Shown here piece after piece: positions 1 through 7,227 of a stretch of 30,579 bases of DNA. Position numbers and translations under genes: made by a program. This DNA is from an uncultured Collinsella sp. (GTDB lineage: Bacteria > Actinomycetota > Coriobacteriia > Coriobacteriales > Coriobacteriaceae). A model generated the notes under the pieces. That model had not been told where the DNA came from. It did not search any database and saw only the letters and a list, made by a program, of their open reading frames with translations. The stretch's first letter is position 1. The number at the start of each line of letters is the position of its first letter. The stretch covers positions 1 to 30,579 of the forward strand of contig CAKUBM010000027.1 in NCBI GenBank assembly GCA_934643145.1, given 5' to 3'.

Positions 1-119
1 TGAAGGTCGTCCGCCGCGAGGTCGAGCCCGTCGTGACCCCCGCCGACAACGTCAAGACGCTCACGCTTCTCAACGCCATCAAGGAGGCCGCCGAGACCGG
101 CCAGCTCGTCGAGCTGTAA
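1..119 (+). CDS. C-terminal end of a probable Gfo/Idh/MocA-family oxidoreductase (5' end outside window)
   Basis: An open frame enters from the left edge (first whole codon at base 3) and stops at TAA 117-119, giving 38 residues. The tail (a TLTLLNAIKEAAETGQLVEL ending) matches the last helix of Gfo/Idh/MocA-type NAD(P)-dependent dehydrogenases, where a conserved 'A-x-x-S/A-A-x-x-G' segment followed by a short Val-Glu-Leu end is common. The catalytic and Rossmann domains lie outside the window, so substrate and cofactor cannot be judged. A clear hairpin terminator follows at 193-227. The family call rests on a short tail and is tentative; another Rossmann-type dehydrogenase is possible. Confidence 0.5.
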   Translation, partial: KVVRREVEPVVTPADNVKTLTLLNAIKEAAETGQLVEL

Positions 120-192
120 TGCCTTAAGAGCGGCCGCGGCAGAAACCCCATGCCGAGTCCCTCGGTCCGCCACAAATAAGCCCCTCTTCTTT

Positions 193-227
193 GCCCCGCG
201 AGCAGCCTCCTGCCCGCGGGGCATTTT
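193..227 (+). terminator. Intrinsic terminator after the oxidoreductase
   Basis: A perfect 8-bp stem (GCCCCGCG 193-200 with CGCGGGGC 215-222) closes a 14-base loop and is followed by ATTTTGG. It lies 74 bases after the TAA at 117-119 and 111 bases before the tex start. Confidence 0.75.
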
Positions 228-337
228 GGTCACCTTGACCCTATCAACCGGGACCCAAAAATACTACTTGGGTGGAGCGGCGGGTGGTATCCTTGGTAGC
301 CCTGTGCTGCAAACGCATCTTAAACGCAAGGAGTCGC

Positions 338-2485
338 ATGGACCTAATCGCTCAGCTTGCCCGCGAGCTCGACCTTAAGGCCGCCAACGTCGAGGCGGCC
401 GTCAAACTCATCGACGAGGGCAACACCATCCCCTTTATCTCGCGCTACCGCAAGGAAGCCACGGGCGGCATGGACGACGTCGCCCTACGCGCCCTCGACG
501 AGCGCCTGTCCTACCTGCGCAATCTTGAGCAGCGTAAAGAGGACGTCATTCTGCTCATCGACGCCCAGGGCAAACTCACGCCCGAGCTCGAGCAGCAGAT
601 TCGCGAGGCCACGCAGCTCCAGCGCGTCGAGGACCTCTACAAGCCCTACCGCAAAAAGCGCATGACCCGCGCGCAGAAGGCCCGCGAGGCAGGCCTGGAG
701 CCGCTCGCCAACATGATCATCATGCAGGCCTCGGCCAAGGGCAGCGCACTCGACGCCGCCGCGGCATACGTCAATGAGGAGGCCGGCTTCGACACGCCCG
801 AGAAGGCGCTTGCCGGCGCCGCCGACATCGTGGCCGAGACGGTGGCCGAGGACCCCGAGAACGTCGCCGACCTGCGCGCCTTTACGCAAAACACCGCCGA
901 CATCGTCGTCGAGGCCACCGACCCCGCCGAAAAGACTCCCTACGAGCCGTACTACAGCTATGATGAGCCGCTGCGCCGTATACCCAACCACCGCGTGCTG
1001 GCTATCGACCGCGGCGAGCGCGAGGGCAAGCTCCGCGTGCGCGTGAACGTCGACGACGCTGCCGCCACGGCGCGCCTCGGCAGCCGTTGGCCCCGACGCC
1101 AGGGCGTGTTTGCTCCCATCTTCGATGCCGCCATCGCTGACGGTTACAAGCGCCTCATGGCCCCCTCGCTGGAGCGCGAGGCCCGCGCCAAACTCACCGT
1201 TCGCGCCCAGACCGAGGCCATCAACGTCTTTGCCAAGAATCTCGAGGGCCTGCTCTCGGCGCGCCCCGTACGCGGCGCCCGCGTGCTCGCGCTCGACCCG
1301 GGCTACCGCACCGGCTGCAAGGTCGCCGTCATGGATGAGACCGGCAAGCTACTCGACCACGGCGTGGTCTACCCCACCAAGCCGCGCCACGACGTCGCCG
1401 GCACCAAGCGCGAACTCGCCCGCCTCGTCAAAAAGGACGGGGTCAACACCATCGTCATCGGCAACGGCACCGCCAGCCGCGAGACCGAGGAGGTCGTCTC
1501 GGAGTTTATTGCCGAGCAGGCGCCCAGCCTTCGCTACACCATCGTCAACGAGGCCGGCGCGTCGGTGTACTCCGCCTCCGAGCTCGCCAGCCAGGAATAT
1601 CCCGACCTGGACGTCACCGTACGTGGCGCCATGAGCCTGGGCCGCCGCCTGCAGGACCCGCTGGCAGAGCTCGTCAAGATTCCGCCCCAGTCCATCGGCG
1701 TGGGCCAGTACCAGCACGACCTCGACCAGGCCGAGCTTTCACGCGCCCTGGGCCACGTGGTGGAGGACGTCGTTAACCGCGTGGGCGTCGACGTCAACAC
1801 CGCAAGCGCAAGCCTGCTGGGATACGTATCGGGCATTACGCCGAGCGTGGCCAAGAACATCGTGGCATACCGCGAGGAAAACGGCGCCTTTACCGATCGC
1901 CGCCAGCTTAAGAAGGTCCCCAAGCTGGGACCCAAGGCATACCTCAACGCCGCGGGCTTCCTGCGCATCAGCGGTGGCAAGAACCCGCTCGATGCGACGA
2001 GCGTCCACCCCGAGAGCTACGAGGTGGCCACGTCCGTCCTGGAGCGCGCCGGCGTTGCGGCAAGCGAGCTCAGCCGCGGCGGCGTGCCCGATATCGAGCG
2101 TCGCCTGGGCAGCATTTCGGCACTGGCAAGCGACCTGGACTGCGGCACCCTCACGCTCATCGACATTGTCAACGAGCTCAAGAAGCCCGGTCGCGACCCG
2201 CGCGACGACGCACCCGAGGTGGTCTTTAGCCGCTCAGCGCTTTCCATCGACGACCTGGAGCCCGGCATGGAGCTCAAGGGCACGGTGCGCAACGTCGTCG
2301 ACTTTGGTGCCTTCGTCGACGTGGGCGTGCACCAGGACGGCCTCGTGCACATCTCCAAGCTGGCCAACCGCTTTATCAAGCACCCGAGCGACGTGGTGCG
2401 CGTCGGCGACACGGTCAAGGTGTGGGTCGAGAAGGTCGATCGCGACCGCAAGAAGATCTCCCTCACCATGGTGCAGGGGAAGTAA
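338..2485 (+). CDS. tex: Tex family RNA-binding transcription accessory protein
   Basis: Tex is a cytoplasmic nucleic-acid-binding protein related to eukaryotic Spt6 and is thought to act on transcription complexes. The 715-residue product has the family layout: helical N-terminal region with the RKEATG-type segment near residue 32, a YqgF/RNase H-like fold around residues 312-440 (LALDPGYRTG near 317), helix-hairpin-helix repeats around 485-553 (SLLGYVSGITPSVAKNI, then KVPKLGPKAY), and a C-terminal S1 RNA-binding domain at about 640-712 (GTVRNVVDFGAFVDVGVHQD). The ATG at 338 is chosen because AAGGAG lies four bases upstream and the protein then begins where Tex homologues begin; an in-frame GTG at 272 would add 22 unlike residues. 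Arginine codons are almost all CGN, a useful baseline for judging the island downstream. Length is normal. Confidence 0.96.
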   Translation: MDLIAQLARELDLKAANVEAAVKLIDEGNTIPFISRYRKEATGGMDDVALRALDERLSYLRNLEQRKEDVILLIDAQGKLTPELEQQIREATQLQRVEDLYKPYRKKRMTRAQKAREAGLEPLANMIIMQASAKGSALDAAAAYVNEEAGFDTPEKALAGAADIVAETVAEDPENVADLRAFTQNTADIVVEATDPAEKTPYEPYYSYDEPLRRIPNHRVLAIDRGEREGKLRVRVNVDDAAATARLGSRWPRRQGVFAPIFDAAIADGYKRLMAPSLEREARAKLTVRAQTEAINVFAKNLEGLLSARPVRGARVLALDPGYRTGCKVAVMDETGKLLDHGVVYPTKPRHDVAGTKRELARLVKKDGVNTIVIGNGTASRETEEVVSEFIAEQAPSLRYTIVNEAGASVYSASELASQEYPDLDVTVRGAMSLGRRLQDPLAELVKIPPQSIGVGQYQHDLDQAELSRALGHVVEDVVNRVGVDVNTASASLLGYVSGITPSVAKNIVAYREENGAFTDRRQLKKVPKLGPKAYLNAAGFLRISGGKNPLDATSVHPESYEVATSVLERAGVAASELSRGGVPDIERRLGSISALASDLDCGTLTLIDIVNELKKPGRDPRDDAPEVVFSRSALSIDDLEPGMELKGTVRNVVDFGAFVDVGVHQDGLVHISKLANRFIKHPSDVVRVGDTVKVWVEKVDRDRKKISLTMVQGK

Positions 2486-2494
2486 ACCGCCAAA

Positions 2495-2712
2495 GCAAGG
2501 GTCCCCCCTCTCGCGACGTGCAAAATCGCGAGTATTCTGCAGATTCCACTGTTCCGGATGCCCCTCAGAGACGAAAAAGCAAGAAACAGCCCCCGTTTTA
2601 GCGTCGTCAGAGCCAAAACGGGGGCTGTCCCGCGCTTCAACCAACTGGTAAAAGCCTTTACCTTGCTGAATACTCTCAATTTTGCACGGCGCAGGCGGGG
2701 GTACCTTTGTCC
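2495..2712. repeat. Long imperfect inverted-repeat element (about 45-bp arms)
   Basis: The left arm (about 2495-2541) and the reverse complement of the right arm (about 2664-2712) align along their length. The best block is CGTGCAAAATCGCGAGTATT at 2517-2536 against CGTGCAAAATTGAGAGTATT (reverse complement, ending at 2690), flanked on the outer side by CCCCC-rich runs on both arms. Between the arms lies a perfect hairpin (2586-2628). No gene is apparent inside. The structure looks like a dispersed structured repeat or MITE-like element; no transposase accompanies it. Confidence 0.6.
2567..2628 (-). terminator. Perfect 14-bp hairpin, probable minus-strand terminator
   Basis: ACAGCCCCCGTTTT (2586-2599) pairs exactly with AAAACGGGGGCTGT (2615-2628) around a 15-base loop. 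Read on the minus strand the stem is followed by TTTCTTGCTTTTT, so it can end transcripts coming from transaldolase 1. On the plus strand no U-tract follows. It sits at the centre of the larger inverted repeat 2495-2712. Confidence 0.6.
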
Positions 2713-2731
2713 ACGGCAGGATATGGAAGCC
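2713..2731. repeat. 19-bp direct repeat copying the 3' end of transaldolase 1
   Basis: ACGGCAGGATATGGAAGCC occurs here and again at 2869-2887, where it encodes (minus strand) the last G-F-H-I-L-P residues of transaldolase 1. The copies are 156 bp apart, start to start. The segment between them (2732-2868) holds the strong palindrome 2765-2836, so the repeat may be the footprint of an insertion or duplication at the gene's 3' end. Confidence 0.7.
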
Positions 2732-2764
2732 TATCACCAACCTACCGGCAAGTTCGTGTCGGCA

Positions 2765-2836
2765 GCCCTGGCCTTTCCTTTGCCTAGCGCGACCCTCGCG
2801 AAGCGCGTGAGCGATAGGGAAAGGAAAGGCCAGGGC
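2765..2836. repeat. 22-bp inverted repeat (one mismatch) between the 19-bp direct repeats
   Basis: The left arm 2765-2786 (begins GCCCTGGCCTTTCC) and right arm 2815-2836 (ends GGAAAGGCCAGGGC) are complementary over 22 positions with one mismatch. The 28-base loop has GCGCGA/TCGCG-rich sequence that can pair further. With the flanking 19-bp direct repeats it forms a 137-bp unit, 2732-2868. Confidence 0.7.
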
Positions 2837-2866
2837 GAACAACCCGCGGCGCAGCCAGTGTTCGCG

Positions 2867-3571
2867 TTACGGCAGGATATGGAAGCCGAGCGAGGCGATA
2901 TCCTTGGCAAAGCCGCGCACGGTGTCGAGCGAGACCTCGTACGGATCGCGGCCGATGTTCTTGCGCTTGGTCAGGATGCTGTTGGGCACCGTAATGATCT
3001 GGCAACCGCATCCTTCCGCCTGGTAAATATTGATAAGCTCACGCGTGGACGCCCACAGGACCTCGCAGTTGGGCTTGGCGGCGGCCTTCTTGACCGACTC
3101 CGTCATAAACGGAATGGGATCGACGCCGGTGTCGGCGATGCGGCCGGCAAAGAGCGAGATGATAGACGGCGTCTCGGCGTCAACGGCCTCGACCATCTCA
3201 TCGACCTGCTCGGGCGTAAAGATGGTGGTGACGTTGACCTTGATGCCGTCGGCAGAAAGCTTGCGCACCAGCTCGGCGGTGGACTCACCCTTGGTGGTCA
3301 CGCACGGAATCTTGACGTAGACGTTCTCGGCCCAGGTAGCGATCTCGCGGGCCTCGACCTCCATGGTCTTGACGTCGTCGGCAAAGACCTCAAACGAGAC
3401 GGACACATCGGTGATGTGGGCCAGGACCTCCTTGGCAAACGCGCGGTAATCCGTCACGCCGCCCTTCTTCATGAGGGACGGATTGGTCGTGAAGCCCTGA
3501 ACGTTGCCGTTCTCGTACATGTCGAGCATGCCCTCGAGGTTTGCACCGTCAGCGAACACCTTGATTGCCAT
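2867..3571 (-). CDS. tal: Transaldolase (small TalC/FSA-like subfamily), copy 1
   Basis: Transfers a three-carbon dihydroxyacetone unit between sugar phosphates in the non-oxidative pentose phosphate pathway; cytoplasmic. The 234-residue TIM-barrel protein carries the Schiff-base lysine at K87 (NVYVKIP). Two positions that separate transaldolases from the related fructose-6-phosphate aldolases are informative: E61 (SVSFEV; Gln in FSA) and F118 (TTIFTPEQ; Tyr in FSA), both transaldolase-like. The start at 3571 has AAAGGA nine bases upstream. It is a close paralogue of the copy at 6167-6877 but is separated from the PTS operon by a terminator (3790-3838) and has its own promoter region. Its last residues are duplicated downstream as a 19-bp repeat. 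Confidence 0.9.
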   Translation of the reverse strand: MAIKVFADGANLEGMLDMYENGNVQGFTTNPSLMKKGGVTDYRAFAKEVLAHITDVSVSFEVFADDVKTMEVEAREIATWAENVYVKIPCVTTKGESTAELVRKLSADGIKVNVTTIFTPEQVDEMVEAVDAETPSIISLFAGRIADTGVDPIPFMTESVKKAAAKPNCEVLWASTRELINIYQAEGCGCQIITVPNSILTKRKNIGRDPYEVSLDTVRGFAKDIASLGFHILP

Positions 3572-3672
3572 CTGTCTGATTCCTTTCGCTTGCACATGGG
3601 CGTTAAACTGCTAAACACTTTACCTATGTTTATCAAGGCGTGAGCTGCGGGTTTTTATCTTCTCGGCGAACG

Positions 3673-3727
3673 GTTTTACGGTTTTACCATTTTTATATCA
3701 ACGCCCCAGCGGCAAAACGTTTTTGCC
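3673..3727 (-). promoter_or_regulatory. Candidate promoter and palindromic operator of transaldolase 1
   Basis: The 323-base gap 3572-3895 holds, on the minus strand, TTGATA (3701-3696), a 17-base spacer and TAAAAC (3678-3673), a plausible sigma-70 promoter. Just upstream is GGCAAAACGTTTTTGCC (3711-3727), a 7-bp-arm palindrome of the size of a LacI/CcpA-type operator. An 8-bp direct repeat (CGGTTTTA, 3671-3686) overlaps the -10 region. A second -35/-10 choice exists closer to the gene (TTGATA near 3640), so the exact start is uncertain. Confidence 0.35.
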
Positions 3728-3789
3728 ATTCATTGCGTTTGATTCCACTCACGGCGCAGAGACGATGCTTCGTCAACACGTTTTCACAA

Positions 3790-3838
3790 CCACTCCAAAA
3801 CAAAAAGCGGTGACGCCTCATTTGAGACGTCACCGCTT
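3790..3838 (-). terminator. Intrinsic terminator after the UlaA-type EIIC gene
   Basis: AAGCGGTGACG (3805-3815) pairs perfectly with CGTCACCGCTT (3828-3838); the loop carries a small inner CTCA/TGAG stem. On the minus strand the stem is followed by TTTGTTTTGG, a good U-tract, 57 bases after the EIIC stop. It separates the PTS operon from transaldolase 1. Confidence 0.85.
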
Positions 3839-3895
3839 CCGTGTAGGAGCCGGTTATCGGAGCTCCGCCCGATTAGGGCTTAACGTATGCCTGGA

Positions 3896-5287
3896 TTACT
3901 CTTCCTCAACGTGGTTGATCACAGCGCCCTTGGTGTGGATGAAGTTGGGGACAAAGGCAACGATCAGAAGGACAGCGAGAATCGCGTAGACACCGGTGGT
4001 ACCGAAGGCCTCGGCAGCGCGGCCGAGCGTAATACCAATAACGGAGAAGTCGAAGTCGCCGAACGTAGTGTTCTCGAAGCCGAAGACGTCAAGAACAGGC
4101 AGGAGCAGAGCAGGGGCAAAGGTGATGAGCAGGCCGTTGACGAAAGCGCCAAGAGCTGCGCCCTTGCGGCCACCGGTAGCATTGCCGTAGATGCCGGCGG
4201 TAGCACCGCAGAAGAAGTGGGGAACCATACCCGGGATGATGAAGATGCCCAGGGTAGCGCCCACGATGAACATACCGACCACGCCACCGATAAAGGAAGC
4301 GACAAAGCCGAGGATGACGGCGGTGGGAGCATAGGGGAAGAAGACGGCGCAGTCGACGGCCGGGATGGCACCAGGGATCAGCTTGTTGGAGATGCCCTGG
4401 AAAGCCGGGACCAGGTCGGCAAGGATCATACGGACGCCGTTATAGACGATGGTGACACCGACGGCGAAGGACAGAGCGCAGGTCAGGGCGTAAACAATCA
4501 CGTTGTCGCCGCCAGCGGTCTCAGCAACAACCGCAGGATCTGCAATGTAGGCAGCAAAAGCAGTCACCAGGTAGAAGAAGGCCATAGTAAGAGCCGTGGA
4601 GATGGTGGTGTCGCGCAGGAAGGCATACTTCTCGGGAACCTCGATCTTCTCGGTGCTGTTCTCCTCGGCGTCCTTGGCAAACAGCGTACCGACCGCAGCG
4701 GAGATATAGTAGGCAAGCGAGCCGAAGTGACCCATTGCGATCTCGTCGCCATCGGTAACCTTCTCGGTGAAACGCTGGCCGACGGCGGGAAGCATAGCGC
4801 TCACGAGGCCCAGGAACATACCACCCACAATGATAAGCTGGACATCCTCGAAGCCAGATGCCTGCAGAACAGCAGACAGCAGGCAAGCCATGAACATGCT
4901 GTGATGGCCCGTCAGGAAGATGTACTTAAACTTGGTAAAGCGAGCAATGATAATGTTCACGACGTAGCCGAGAATCAGGATCATCATGGTCTGAACGCCG
5001 AGGACGCTCTGAGCCATCGAAACGACGACCTCGTTGTTGGGCACGACGCCGGTGATGTGGAAACCGGTCTCGATGAAGGTACCCAGCGGAGCAAGGTTCT
5101 CCTGAACAACAGCGGCGCCAGCGGACAGCATGATGTAGCCAAGGATCGGCTTCAGGGTGCCCGTCATCACCTTGTGGGCGGGACGCTTAAGCGCGACAAG
5201 GCCGACAAAAGCGAACAGGCCCATAATCCATGCTGGCTTGGTCAGAATCGATTGGATAAACTCAAGTATGGGAAGGATGACTTGCAT
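3896..5287 (-). CDS. ulaA: PTS EIIC permease, ascorbate-type (UlaA/SgaT family)
   Basis: Membrane channel component of a phosphoenolpyruvate:sugar phosphotransferase system; imports a sugar that is phosphorylated by the linked EIIA and EIIB. The 463-residue product has about 11-12 hydrophobic segments and reads as a UlaA/SgaT homologue throughout (ILTKPAWIMGLFAFVGLVAL near the N terminus, VVQENLAPLGTFIETGF near 60, TGHHSMFMACLLSA near 130, GMVPHFFCGATAGIYGNATG near 375); E. coli UlaA is about the same length. The ATG at 5287 has GAAAGGAAG eight or so bases upstream. It is last in the operon transaldolase 2 > EIIA > EIIB > EIIC. None of the ascorbate catabolic genes (lactonase, decarboxylase, epimerase) is present, so the substrate may be another sugar or sugar acid. 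Confidence 0.9.
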   Translation of the reverse strand: MQVILPILEFIQSILTKPAWIMGLFAFVGLVALKRPAHKVMTGTLKPILGYIMLSAGAAVVQENLAPLGTFIETGFHITGVVPNNEVVVSMAQSVLGVQTMMILILGYVVNIIIARFTKFKYIFLTGHHSMFMACLLSAVLQASGFEDVQLIIVGGMFLGLVSAMLPAVGQRFTEKVTDGDEIAMGHFGSLAYYISAAVGTLFAKDAEENSTEKIEVPEKYAFLRDTTISTALTMAFFYLVTAFAAYIADPAVVAETAGGDNVIVYALTCALSFAVGVTIVYNGVRMILADLVPAFQGISNKLIPGAIPAVDCAVFFPYAPTAVILGFVASFIGGVVGMFIVGATLGIFIIPGMVPHFFCGATAGIYGNATGGRKGAALGAFVNGLLITFAPALLLPVLDVFGFENTTFGDFDFSVIGITLGRAAEAFGTTGVYAILAVLLIVAFVPNFIHTKGAVINHVEEE

Positions 5288-5358
5288 CTGGGCTTCCTTT
5301 CTTTTTAACGTGGGCGCGTTTCCCTCTTCCACAGGGAACCGCCCTTTTTTGTGCCGCT

Positions 5359-5634
5359 TTAGGCGTTAGCGGCGGCCGCCTTGATTGCCTCGAGGGCGTC
5401 TTCGCGGATCTTCTTCTTGTTCACATAGCTGCGAACGATCACAACGTTGCCGTGAAGCTCGGGGGCGAGCTCCTTAACGGTGATGAACAGATCCGGATTT
5501 GCGGAAGAAGCACCGTTCAGGTCCATAGACTCAACGTCGGCCTTGATGCCCTCCTCCTCGCAAAGCTCCTCGACTTTGCCAGCGAGCATCAGGCTGGACC
5601 CGATGCCGTTTCCGCATACGGTGATGATATGCAT
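5359..5634 (-). CDS. PTS EIIB component, lactose/ascorbate-type
   Basis: Cytoplasmic phosphocarrier that passes phosphate from EIIA to the incoming sugar. The 91-residue protein is a complete EIIB domain: the phosphorylatable cysteine is C7 in the P-loop-like VCGNGIGSSLML motif at the N terminus. Family length is 90-100 residues. GAGAGGAAGG precedes the ATG. It lies between EIIA (76-base gap) and the UlaA-type EIIC (71-base gap); both gaps contain hairpins, and the downstream one is rich in GGG/CCC pairs (5310-5346). It most likely works only with the adjacent EIIA and EIIC. Confidence 0.92.
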   Translation of the reverse strand: MHIITVCGNGIGSSLMLAGKVEELCEEEGIKADVESMDLNGASSANPDLFITVKELAPELHGNVVIVRSYVNKKKIREDALEAIKAAAANA

Positions 5635-5671
5635 GGCAACCTTCCTCTCCTACACGTGACGGTTTTCCCGT

Positions 5672-5698
5672 CTATCCAAAAGCGGCGACGCATCGCCG
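5672..5698 (-). terminator. Small intercistronic hairpin between EIIA and EIIB genes
   Basis: CGGCGA (5683-5688) pairs with TCGCCG (5693-5698) over a CGCA loop. On the minus strand it is followed by CTTTTGG. With a 6-bp stem and short U-run this is a weak terminator at best; it may tune EIIB/EIIC expression or protect the upstream mRNA. Confidence 0.35.
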
Positions 5699-5710
5699 TG
5701 CCATTAAGGC

Positions 5711-6157
5711 CTAAAAGAATGAACGCATGGTCTCCAGAACCTGCTCGGGCGTATCGCACGCGCTGAGCTTGGCAACGCAGTCCTCGTCCTCGAACATCTG
5801 CGAAAGCTCCGCCAAGCAACCAAGATGAGCCTTGGGGTCGGGTGCGCAGATGCCCACGAGCACGTGAACCGGATCGAAATCCTCATGTCCAAATGCGACC
5901 GCAGGATCAAGCGTGACGATGCAGATTCCCGCTTCGCTCACATTGCCATCGGCCTGAGCGTGGGGCATGGCGATGCCCTCTTCCAAGACCATATAGGGAC
6001 CGAATTTGTGAACCGATGAAATCATGGCGTCGACATAGCTCTGGTCGCATTTGCCTGCGTCTACGAGCAGCTTGCCGCATGCCTTAATCGCTTCCTCCCA
6101 ATCGGAGGCCTCGACATGGCAGGCAACAAGCTCGGGCTTAAGAAGATCGGTCAGCAT
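5711..6157 (-). CDS. PTS EIIA component (mannitol/fructose-type domain)
   Basis: Accepts phosphate from HPr and hands it to EIIB. The 148-residue single-domain protein fits PTS_EIIA_2: the active histidine is H66 in the EEGIAMPHAQ motif, preceded by the expected VHKFGPYMVLE strand, and VGICAPDPKAHLGCLAELS forms the downstream helix region. Start ATG at 6157, 9 bases after the transaldolase 2 stop (6167), so the two are probably co-translated. Similar EIIA domains serve Ula, Fru and Mtl systems; the neighbouring EIIC points to the Ula-type set. Confidence 0.92.
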   Translation of the reverse strand: MLTDLLKPELVACHVEASDWEEAIKACGKLLVDAGKCDQSYVDAMISSVHKFGPYMVLEEGIAMPHAQADGNVSEAGICIVTLDPAVAFGHEDFDPVHVLVGICAPDPKAHLGCLAELSQMFEDEDCVAKLSACDTPEQVLETMRSFF

Positions 6158-6166
6158 GTTCGTCCC

Positions 6167-6877
6167 CTACTCCTCGGGCAGGATGTGAAAACCGAGCGCC
6201 TGAATGTCGCGGGCAAAGCCCTTGACCGTATCAAGCGAGTACTCGAGCAAATCTTTTCCGAAATTCTTACGCTTGGCAAGAAGGGCATTGGGGACCGTGA
6301 TGATCTGGCAGCCAACAGACTCTGCCTGGAAGATGTTGAGCACCTCACGCGTGGATGCCCAGAGAACCTCGGCGGCAGGCTTGACGGCAGCCTTCTTTAC
6401 GGACTCTGCCATGAGGGGCAGCGGGTCGACACCGGTATCGGCGATACGGCCGGCAAAGATAGACAGGATAGAGGGGGTATCGGCAGAGACGGCATCGACG
6501 AACTCGTCGACCTGCTCGGGCGTGAAGATGGTGGTGACATTCACCTTGATGCCATCGGCAGAAAGGCGCTTGACCAGCGCAGCGGTGGACTCGCCCTTGG
6601 TGTTGAGCGCCGGAATCTTAACGTAGACGTTGTCCGCCCAGGTTGCGATCTCGCGAGCCTCGGCCTCCATACCAGCCTCGTCGTCGGCGAACACCTCAAA
6701 AGAGACCGAAACATCGGTGATGTGCTCAAGAACCGTCTTGGCAAAAGCACGGTAGTCGGTCACGCCACCGGCCTTCATAAGGGAAGGATTGGTCGTGAAG
6801 CCCTGAACGTTGCCGTTGTCGTGCATGTCAAGCATGCCCTCGAGGTTAGCGCCGTCGGCAAACACCTTAATCGCCAT
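6167..6877 (-). CDS. tal: Transaldolase (small TalC/FSA-like subfamily), copy 2
   Basis: First gene of the PTS operon. The 236-residue product is nearly collinear with copy 1 at 2867-3571 (same MAIKVFADGANLEGMLDM start, same ILP end plus two Glu). Schiff-base lysine K87 (VYVKIP), E61 and F118 are all conserved, so it should act as a transaldolase and not as fructose-6-phosphate aldolase. AAAGGA lies upstream of the ATG at 6877. Its place ahead of EIIA/EIIB/EIIC implies that the imported sugar phosphate, or a product of it, enters the pentose phosphate pool. It shares the 350-base divergent regulatory region with the DeoR-family gene. Confidence 0.9.
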   Translation of the reverse strand: MAIKVFADGANLEGMLDMHDNGNVQGFTTNPSLMKAGGVTDYRAFAKTVLEHITDVSVSFEVFADDEAGMEAEAREIATWADNVYVKIPALNTKGESTAALVKRLSADGIKVNVTTIFTPEQVDEFVDAVSADTPSILSIFAGRIADTGVDPLPLMAESVKKAAVKPAAEVLWASTREVLNIFQAESVGCQIITVPNALLAKRKNFGKDLLEYSLDTVKGFARDIQALGFHILPEE

Positions 6878-7227
6878 ATGTTCGGTCCTTTCTCATCTAG
6901 CATTATTGCTATCGAAAGCCTTTTTCTTTGTTTCAAAAGCTCTTCGGCTTTCTTTTATAAACTACTTCAAAAGATATCGAAAGCCCAATTGACAACTTTC
7001 CGTGAACGGTCGAATATCGGGCGTGAACGTATCGCTTTTCGGCAACACTTTCAGAACAAAACTCTTTACAGGCCATTTACGTGCACACCATCCGCTACTT
7101 ATGATGTAAGAACATGCCATATCATTCATTTTGTTCATTCGATTATGCCTTGTTCTTTTCATATCGATACGTTATATTTCGAATACGAAAGGCATTTCTT
7201 TTGCCTTTCGTTCAAAAGGAGCGACTT
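6878..7227. promoter_or_regulatory. Divergent regulatory region between transaldolase 2 operon and DeoR-family regulator
   Basis: AT-rich compared with its surroundings. On the plus strand TTGACA (6989-6994) with a GAATAT at 7012-7017 is a candidate promoter for the regulator. CGTGAACG occurs at 7001-7008 and 7022-7029, exactly 21 bp (two helical turns) apart, overlapping that promoter. GAAAGCC occurs at 6914-6920 and 6979-6985 and inverted near 6945-6951. On the minus strand TTTCGA, 17 bases, TATAAA (6959-6954) could start the operon. These repeats are candidate regulator sites; which one binds the DeoR protein cannot be told from sequence alone. Confidence 0.45.
7186..7210 (+). promoter_or_regulatory. 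Perfect 9-bp inverted repeat just upstream of the DeoR-family gene
   Basis: CGAAAGGCA (7186-7194) and TGCCTTTCG (7202-7210) flank a 7-base TTTCTTT spacer. It ends three bases before the AAAAGGA ribosome binding site (7214-7220). It could be an autoregulatory operator or an RNA hairpin controlling translation of the regulator. Confidence 0.5.

Noticed and set aside
2867..3571. Fructose-6-phosphate aldolase as the function of the small transaldolases
   Set aside because: The two discriminating positions are Glu and Phe as in transaldolases, not Gln and Tyr as in FSA; activity assays would still be decisive.
3887..5308. Long plus-strand open frame opposite the UlaA-type EIIC gene
   Set aside because: Low-complexity Asp/Glu/His-rich translation, antisense to a clear membrane protein; a by-product of GC-rich codon bias.
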